Shown here: piece after piece, positions 58,231 through 64,000 of the stretch
Numbering within the stretch: the first letter of the stretch is position 1
Layout: every line of letters begins with the position of its first letter
Assembly: GCA_036245805.1 (NCBI GenBank)
Contig: BTRK01000006.1
Coordinates: forward strand, 44,076,020-44,140,019
Origin: Pristionchus mayeri
Lineage: Eukaryota > Nematoda > Chromadorea > Rhabditida > Neodiplogasteridae
Direction of reading: 5' to 3'
Length of the DNA stretch: 64,000 nt
Position numbers and translations under genes: made by a program
Notes under the pieces: generated by a model
Databases searched by the model: none
Seen by the model: only the letters and a program-made list of their open reading frames with translations
Told to the model about the DNA's origin: nothing

Positions 58231-58551
58231 ATTTTGCTCTTTTGCAGATCTCGCCTATGGATTCTTCTGGTCGTCCAATGAAGTAGATGATGTTTTGCAT
58301 ATTTTTTTCAGTCCTCGAGAAGCTTCGGTGCGTACTCAGATCGTAGCGGCAACTGGAAACATCCGAGAATGACGCTTGTTCATTCTTCTCCTTCCAAATT
58401 GCGCCCCTTCATCTATCAGAGTCCATCTCGTTCTCAATGTGATCTCTGATCTCGGGAAAGATCGGAAAGTGACCCATCAGACACCTTTTCTTCCCTCACT
58501 AGAGAGCGTCTCTCCCCAAAATATTCCCCGATTCTTTCACCCTCTACTTTC

Positions 58552-58669
58552 GCTTACGACCATACCCCGTTGAGAACACGACATCCCGTCCGATCTGTCA
58601 AGTTAAGCAACGGTGGGCCCAGTTAGTACTTGGATCGGAGACGGCTTGGGAATCCTGGGTGTTGTAAGC
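58552..58669 (+). rRNA. 5S rRNA array copy 63
   Basis: Consensus; last GTCCATCTCG spacer; +46 G. Confidence 0.97.
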
Positions 58670-58990
58670 ATTTTGCTCTTTTGCAGATCTCGCCTATGGA
58701 TTCTTCTGGTCGTCGAATGAAGTAGATGATGTTTTGCATATTTTTTTCAGTCCTCGAGAAGCTTCGGTGCGTACTCAGATCGTAGCGGCAACTGGAAACA
58801 TCCGAGAATGACGCTTGTTCATTCTTCTCCTTCCAAATTGCGCCCCTTCATCTATCAGAGTCCCTCTCGTTCTCAATGTGATCTCTGATCTCGGGAAAGA
58901 TCGGAAAGTGACCCATCAGACACCTTTTCTTCCCTCACTAGAGAGCGTCTCTCCCCAAAATATTCCCCGATTCTTTCACCCTCTACTTTC

Positions 58991-59108
58991 GCTTACGACC
59001 ATACCCCGTTGAGAACACGACATCCCGTCCGATCTGTCAAGTTAAGCAACGGTGGGCCCAGTTAGTACTTGGATCGGAGACGGCTTGGGAATCCTGGGTG
59101 TTGTAAGC
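58991..59108 (+). rRNA. 5S rRNA array copy 64
   Basis: Consensus; common spacer; +46 G. Confidence 0.97.
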
Positions 59109-59429
59109 ATTTTGCTCTTTTGCAGATCTCGCCTATGGATTCTTCTGGTCGTCGAATGAAGTAGATGATGTTTTGCATATTTTTTTCAGTCCTCGAGAAG
59201 CTTCGGTGCGTACTCAGATCGTAGCGGCAACTGGAAACATCCGAGAATGACGCTTGTTCATTCTTCTCCTTCCAAATTGCGCCCCTTCATCTATCAGAGT
59301 CCCTCTCGTTCTCAATGTGATCTCTGATCTCGGGAAAGATCGGAAAGTGACCCATCAGACACCTTTTCTTCCCTCACTAGAGAGCGTCTCTCCCCAAAAT
59401 ATTCCCCGATTCTTTCACCCTCTACTTTC

Positions 59430-59547
59430 GCTTACGACCATACCCCGTTGAGAACACGACATCCCGTCCGATCTGTCAAGTTAAGCAACGGTGGGCCCAG
59501 TTAGTACTTGGATCGGAGACGGCTTGGGAATCCTGGGTGTTGTAAGC
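59430..59547 (+). rRNA. 5S rRNA array copy 65
   Basis: Consensus; +46 C. Confidence 0.97.
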
Positions 59548-59868
59548 ATTTTGCTCTTTTGCAGATCTCGCCTATGGATTCTTCTGGTCGTCCAATGAAG
59601 TAGATGATGTTTTGCATATTTTTTTCAGTCCTCGAGAAGCTTCGGTGCGTACTCAGATCGTAGCGGCAACTGGAAACATCCGAGAATGACGCTTGTTCAT
59701 TCTTCTCCTTCCAAATTGCGCCCCTTCATCTATCAGAGTCCCTCTCGTTCTCAATGTGATCTCTGATCTCGGGAAAGATCGGAAAGTGACCCATCAGACA
59801 CCTTTTCTTCCCTCACTAGAGAGCGTCTCTCCCCAAAATATTCCCCGATTCTTTCACCCTCTACTTTC

Positions 59869-59986
59869 GCTGACGACCATACCCCGTTGAGAACACGACA
59901 TCCCGTCCGATCTGTCAAGTTAAGCAACGGTGGGCCCAGTTAGTACTTGGATCGGAGACGGCTTGGGAATCCTGGGTGTTGTAAGC
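59869..59986 (+). rRNA. 5S rRNA array copy 66 (T4G)
   Basis: T4G breaks one pair of the terminal GCTTAC/GTAAGC helix; +46 C. Confidence 0.96.
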
Positions 59987-60307
59987 ATTTTGCTCTTTTG
60001 CAGATCTCGCCTATGGATTCTTCTGGTCGTCCAATGAAGTAGATGATGTTTTGCATATTTTTTTCAGTCCTCGAGAAGCTTCGGTGCGTACTCAGATCGT
60101 AGCGGCAACTGGAAACATCCGAGAATGACGCTTGTTCATTCTTCTCCTTCCAAATTGCGCCCCTTCATCTATCAGAGTCCCTCTCGTTCTCAATGTGATC
60201 TCTGATCTCGGGAAAGATCGGAAAGTGACCCATCAGACACCTTTTCTTCCCTCACTAGAGAGCGTCTCTCCCCAAAATATTCCCCGATTCTTTCACCCTC
60301 TACTTTC

Positions 60308-60425
60308 GCTTACGACCATACCCCGTTGAGAACACGACATCCCGTCCGATCTGTCAAGTTAAGCAACGGTGGGCCCAGTTAGTACTTGGATCGGAGACGG
60401 CTTGGGAATCCTGGGTGTTGTAAGC
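60308..60425 (+). rRNA. 5S rRNA array copy 67
   Basis: Consensus; +46 C. Confidence 0.97.
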
Positions 60426-60746
60426 ATTTTGCTCTTTTGCAGATCTCGCCTATGGATTCTTCTGGTCGTCCAATGAAGTAGATGATGTTTTGCATATTTT
60501 TTTCAGTCCTCGAGAAGCTTCGGTGCGTACTCAGATCGTAGCGGCAACTGGAAACATCCGAGAATGACGCTTGTTCATTCTTCTCCTTCCAAATTGCGCC
60601 CCTTCATCTATCAGAGTCCCTCTCGTTCTCAATGTGATCTCTGATCTCGGGAAAGATCGGAAAGTGACCCATCAGACACCTTTTCTTCCCTCACTAGAGA
60701 GCGTCTCTCCCCAAAATATTCCCCGATTCTTTCACCCTCTACTTTC

Positions 60747-60864
60747 GCTTACGACCATACCCCGTTGAGAACACGACATCCCGTCCGATCTGTCAAGTTA
60801 AGCAACGGTGGGCCCAGTTAGTACTTGGATCGGAGACGGCTTGGGAATCCTGGGTGTTGTAAGC
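60747..60864 (+). rRNA. 5S rRNA array copy 68
   Basis: Consensus; +46 G. Confidence 0.97.
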
Positions 60865-61185
60865 ATTTTGCTCTTTTGCAGATCTCGCCTATGGATTCTT
60901 CTGGTCGTCGAATGAAGTAGATGATGTTTTGCATATTTTTTTCAGTCCTCGAGAAGCTTCGGTGCGTACTCAGATCGTAGCGGCAACTGGAAACATCCGA
61001 GAATGACGCTTGTTCATTCTTCTCCTTCCAAATTGCGCCCCTTCATCTATCAGAGTCCCTCTCGTTCTCAATGTGATCTCTGATCTCGGGAAAGATCGGA
61101 AAGTGACCCATCAGACACCTTTTCTTCCCTCACTAGAGAGCGTCTCTCCCCAAAATATTCCCCGATTCTTTCACCCTCTACTTTC

Positions 61186-61303
61186 GCTTACGACCATACC
61201 CCGTTGAGAACACGACATCCCGTCCGATCTGTCAAGTTAAGCAACGGTGGGCCCAGTTAGTACTTGGATCGGAGACGGCTTGGGAATCCTGGGTGTTGTA
61301 AGC
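61186..61303 (+). rRNA. 5S rRNA array copy 69
   Basis: Consensus; +46 C. Confidence 0.97.
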
Positions 61304-61624
61304 ATTTTGCTCTTTTGCAGATCTCGCCTATGGATTCTTCTGGTCGTCCAATGAAGTAGATGATGTTTTGCATATTTTTTTCAGTCCTCGAGAAGCTTCG
61401 GTGCGTACTCAGATCGTAGCGGCAACTGGAAACATCCGAGAATGACGCTTGTTCATTCTTCTCCTTCCAAATTGCGCCCCTTCATCTATCAGAGTCCCTC
61501 TCGTTCTCAATGTGATCTCTGATCTCGGGAAAGATCGGAAAGTGACCCATCAGACACCTTTTCTTCCCTCACTAGAGAGCGTCTCTCCCCAAAATATTCC
61601 CCGATTCTTTCACCCTCTACTTTC

Positions 61625-61742
61625 GCTTACGACCATACCCCGTTGAGAACACGACATCCCGTCCGATCTGTCAAGTTAAGCAACGGTGGGCCCAGTTAGT
61701 ACTTGGATCGGAGACGGCTTGGGAATCCTGGGTGTTGTAAGC
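61625..61742 (+). rRNA. 5S rRNA array copy 70
   Basis: Consensus; +46 C. Confidence 0.97.
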
Positions 61743-62063
61743 ATTTTGCTCTTTTGCAGATCTCGCCTATGGATTCTTCTGGTCGTCCAATGAAGTAGAT
61801 GATGTTTTGCATATTTTTTTCAGTCCTCGAGAAGCTTCGGTGCGTACTCAGATCGTAGCGGCAACTGGAAACATCCGAGAATGACGCTTGTTCATTCTTC
61901 TCCTTCCAAATTGCGCCCCTTCATCTATCAGAGTCCCTCTCGTTCTCAATGTGATCTCTGATCTCGGGAAAGATCGGAAAGTGACCCATCAGACACCTTT
62001 TCTTCCCTCACTAGAGAGCGTCTCTCCCCAAAATATTCCCCGATTCTTTCACCATCTACTTTC

Positions 62064-62181
62064 GCTTACGACCATACCCCGTTGAGAACACGACATCCCG
62101 TCCGATCTGTCAAGTTAAGCAACGGTGGGCCCAGTTAGTACTTGGATCGGAGACGGCTTGGGAATCCTGGGTGTTGTAAGC
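62064..62181 (+). rRNA. 5S rRNA array copy 71
   Basis: Consensus; preceding spacer CACCATCTAC (private); +46 C. Confidence 0.97.
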
Positions 62182-62502
62182 ATTTTGCTCTTTTGCAGAT
62201 CTCGCCTATGGATTCTTCTGGTCGTCCAATGAAGTAGATGATGTTTTGCATATTTTTTTCAGTCCTCGAGAAGCTTCGGTGCGTACTCAGATCGTAGCGG
62301 CAACTGGAAACATCCGAGAATGACGCTTGTTCATTCTTCTCCTTCCAAATTGCGCCCCTTCATCTATCAGAGTCCCTCTCGTTCTCAATGTGATCTCTGA
62401 TCTCGGGAAAGATCGGAAAGTGACCCATCAGACACCTTTTCTTCCCTCACTAGAGAGCGTCTCTCCCCAAAATATTCCCCGATTCTTTCACCCTCTACTT
62501 TC

Positions 62503-62620
62503 GCTTACGACCATACCCCGTTGAGAACACGACATCCCGTCCGATCTGTCAAGTTAAGCAACGGTGGGCCCAGTTAGTACTTGGATCGGAGACGGCTTGG
62601 GAATCCTGGGTGTTGTAAGC
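62503..62620 (+). rRNA. 5S rRNA array copy 72
   Basis: Consensus; following spacer has GTGCCTAC instead of GTGCGTAC; +46 C. Confidence 0.97.
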
Positions 62621-62941
62621 ATTTTGCTCTTTTGCAGATCTCGCCTATGGATTCTTCTGGTCGTCCAATGAAGTAGATGATGTTTTGCATATTTTTTTCA
62701 GTCCTCGAGAAGCTTCGGTGCCTACTCAGATCGTAGCGGCAACTGGAAACATCCGAGAATGACGCTTGTTCATTCTTCTCCTTCCAAATTGCGCCCCTTC
62801 ATCTATCAGAGTCCCTCTCGTTCTCAATGTGATCTCTGATCTCGGGAAAGATCGGAAAGTGACCCATCAGACACCTTTTCTTCCCTCACTAGAGAGCGTC
62901 TCTCCCCAAAATATTCCCCGATTCTTTCACCCTCTACTTTC

Positions 62942-63059
62942 GCTTACGACCATACCCCGTTGAGAACACGACATCCCGTCCGATCTGTCAAGTTAAGCAA
63001 CGGTGGGCCCAGTTAGTACTTGGATCGGAGACGGCTTGGGAATCCTGGGTGTTGTAAGC
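62942..63059 (+). rRNA. 5S rRNA array copy 73
   Basis: Consensus; +46 G. Confidence 0.97.
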
Positions 63060-63380
63060 ATTTTGCTCTTTTGCAGATCTCGCCTATGGATTCTTCTGGT
63101 CGTCGAATGAAGTAGATGATGTTTTGCATATTTTTTTCAGTCCTCGAGAAGCTTCGGTGCGTACTCAGATCGTAGCGGCAACTGGAAACATCCGAGAATG
63201 ACGCTTGTTCATTCTTCTCCTTCCAAATTGCGCCCCTTCATCTATCAGAGTCCCTCTCGTTCTCAATGTGATCTCTGATCTCGGGAAAGATCGGAAAGTC
63301 ACCCATCAGACACCTTTTCTTCCCTCACTAGAGAGCGTCTCTCCCCAAAATATTCCCCGATTCTTTCACCCTCTACTTTC

Positions 63381-63498
63381 GCTTACGACCATACCCCGTT
63401 GAGAACACGACATCCCGTCCGATCTGTCAAGTTAAGCAACGGTGGGCCCAGTTAGTACTTGGATCGGAGACGGCTTGGGAATCCTGGGTGTTGTAAGC
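63381..63498 (+). rRNA. 5S rRNA array copy 74
   Basis: Consensus; preceding spacer AAGTCACCC (private); following spacer GTGCCTAC as after copy 72; +46 C. Confidence 0.97.
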
Positions 63499-63819
63499 AT
63501 TTTGCTCTTTTGCAGATCTCGCCTATGGATTCTTCTGGTCGTCCAATGAAGTAGATGATGTTTTGCATATTTTTTTCAGTCCTCGAGAAGCTTCGGTGCC
63601 TACTCAGATCGTAGCGGCAACTGGAAACATCCGAGAATGACGCTTGTTCATTCTTCTCCTTCCAAATTGCGCCCCTTCATCTATCAGAGTCCCTCTCGTT
63701 CTCAATGTGATCTCTGATCTCGGGAAAGATCGGAAAGTGACCCATCAGACACCTTTTCTTCCCTCACTAGAGAGCGTCTCTCCCCAAAATATTCCCCGAT
63801 TCTTTCACCCTCTACTTTC

Positions 63820-63937
63820 GCTTACGACCATACCCCGTTGAGAACACGACATCCCGTCCGATCTGTCAAGTTAAGCAACGGTGGGCCCAGTTAGTACTTG
63901 GATCGGAGACGGCTTGGGAATCCTGGGTGTTGTAAGC
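63820..63937 (+). rRNA. 5S rRNA array copy 75
   Basis: Consensus; last complete gene before the window edge; its spacer is cut at 64000; +46 G. Confidence 0.97.
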
Positions 63938-64000
63938 ATTTTGCTCTTTTGCAGATCTCGCCTATGGATTCTTCTGGTCGTCGAATGAAGTAGATGATGT

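Larger units (their letters stand above)
31120..64000 (+). repeat. Tandem 5S rDNA array, 439-bp unit, 75 complete 5S genes
   Basis: Each unit has a 118-nt 5S gene and a 321-bp spacer. The period is exactly 439 bp throughout except one 437-bp unit. Pol III control regions are internal to the gene: box A around nt 49-64, intermediate element around 67-72, box C around 80-97. Two TTTT terminators follow at +2 and +9 after the gene. No SL1 or other spliced-leader sequence is present on either strand of the spacer. Useful markers: gene position 22 and 82, spacer positions -6 and -3 before the gene and +46 after it. The array continues beyond the window. A 65-codon open frame recurs in each spacer but needs a TTG start, and I treat it as non-coding. 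Confidence 0.97.

Noticed and set aside
31160..63841. A 65-96 codon open frame repeated in nearly every 5S spacer
   Set aside because: It starts at TTG, runs into the 5S gene and persists only because the units are near-identical. Copy 3 and others vary without regard to codon structure. There is no promoter or splice context.
31120..64000. CRISPR-like regular direct repeats
   Set aside because: The whole 439-bp unit is conserved, including the 5S gene, with no variable spacers; this is a eukaryotic rDNA array.

Overview
The window is animal nuclear DNA, most likely from a nematode. The 5S rRNA resembles that of Caenorhabditis, introns are mostly short with pyrimidine-rich AG acceptors, one gene encodes a divergent MEIS/TALE protein, and the U2 and U4 snRNAs look nematode-like. 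The genus cannot be fixed from the sequence; a diplogastrid such as Pristionchus is possible but is only a guess.

Layout. (1) 1-2144: the visible part of a minus-strand gene for a low-complexity Ser/Thr/Ala/Gln-rich protein; five exons join in phase. (2) 2145-14543: about 12.4 kb with no supportable gene, with long GA-rich plus-strand stretches. (3) 14544-23919: a plus-strand MEIS-like homeodomain gene of nine exons. Its 7.8-kb third intron contains a whole minus-strand gene (15190-21447) for a mucin-like, probably GPI-anchored surface protein. (4) 24050-25313: a decayed mariner transposon with 30-bp inverted repeats, followed by a small foldback element. (5) 25723-29481: two tandem copies of a ~1.78-kb unit, each with a 5S rRNA gene (-), a U2 snRNA gene (-) and a U4 snRNA gene (+). 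(6) 29489-64000: polarity flips to plus. One 5S unit is split by a 1400-bp hAT-type element that itself carries a 250-bp TA-flanked MITE. Then come 75 complete 5S genes in a 439-bp head-to-tail array running off the right edge. In all there are 78 5S genes, two U2 genes and two U4 genes.

The most unusual region is 25.7-29.5 kb, where ribosomal 5S and two spliceosomal RNAs form one repeat next to the main 5S array. Spacer sequence of the 439-bp 5S unit is recognisable inside the 5S-U2-U4 unit, so the two arrays share ancestry. Both U2 copies carry GUAGUU where U2 normally has the branch-point-pairing GUAGUA, although the stems and Sm site look intact. The 5S repeat contains no SL1 spliced-leader gene, unlike that of C. 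elegans. Sequence variants along the array form blocks and alternating patterns, as expected from unequal exchange and gene conversion.
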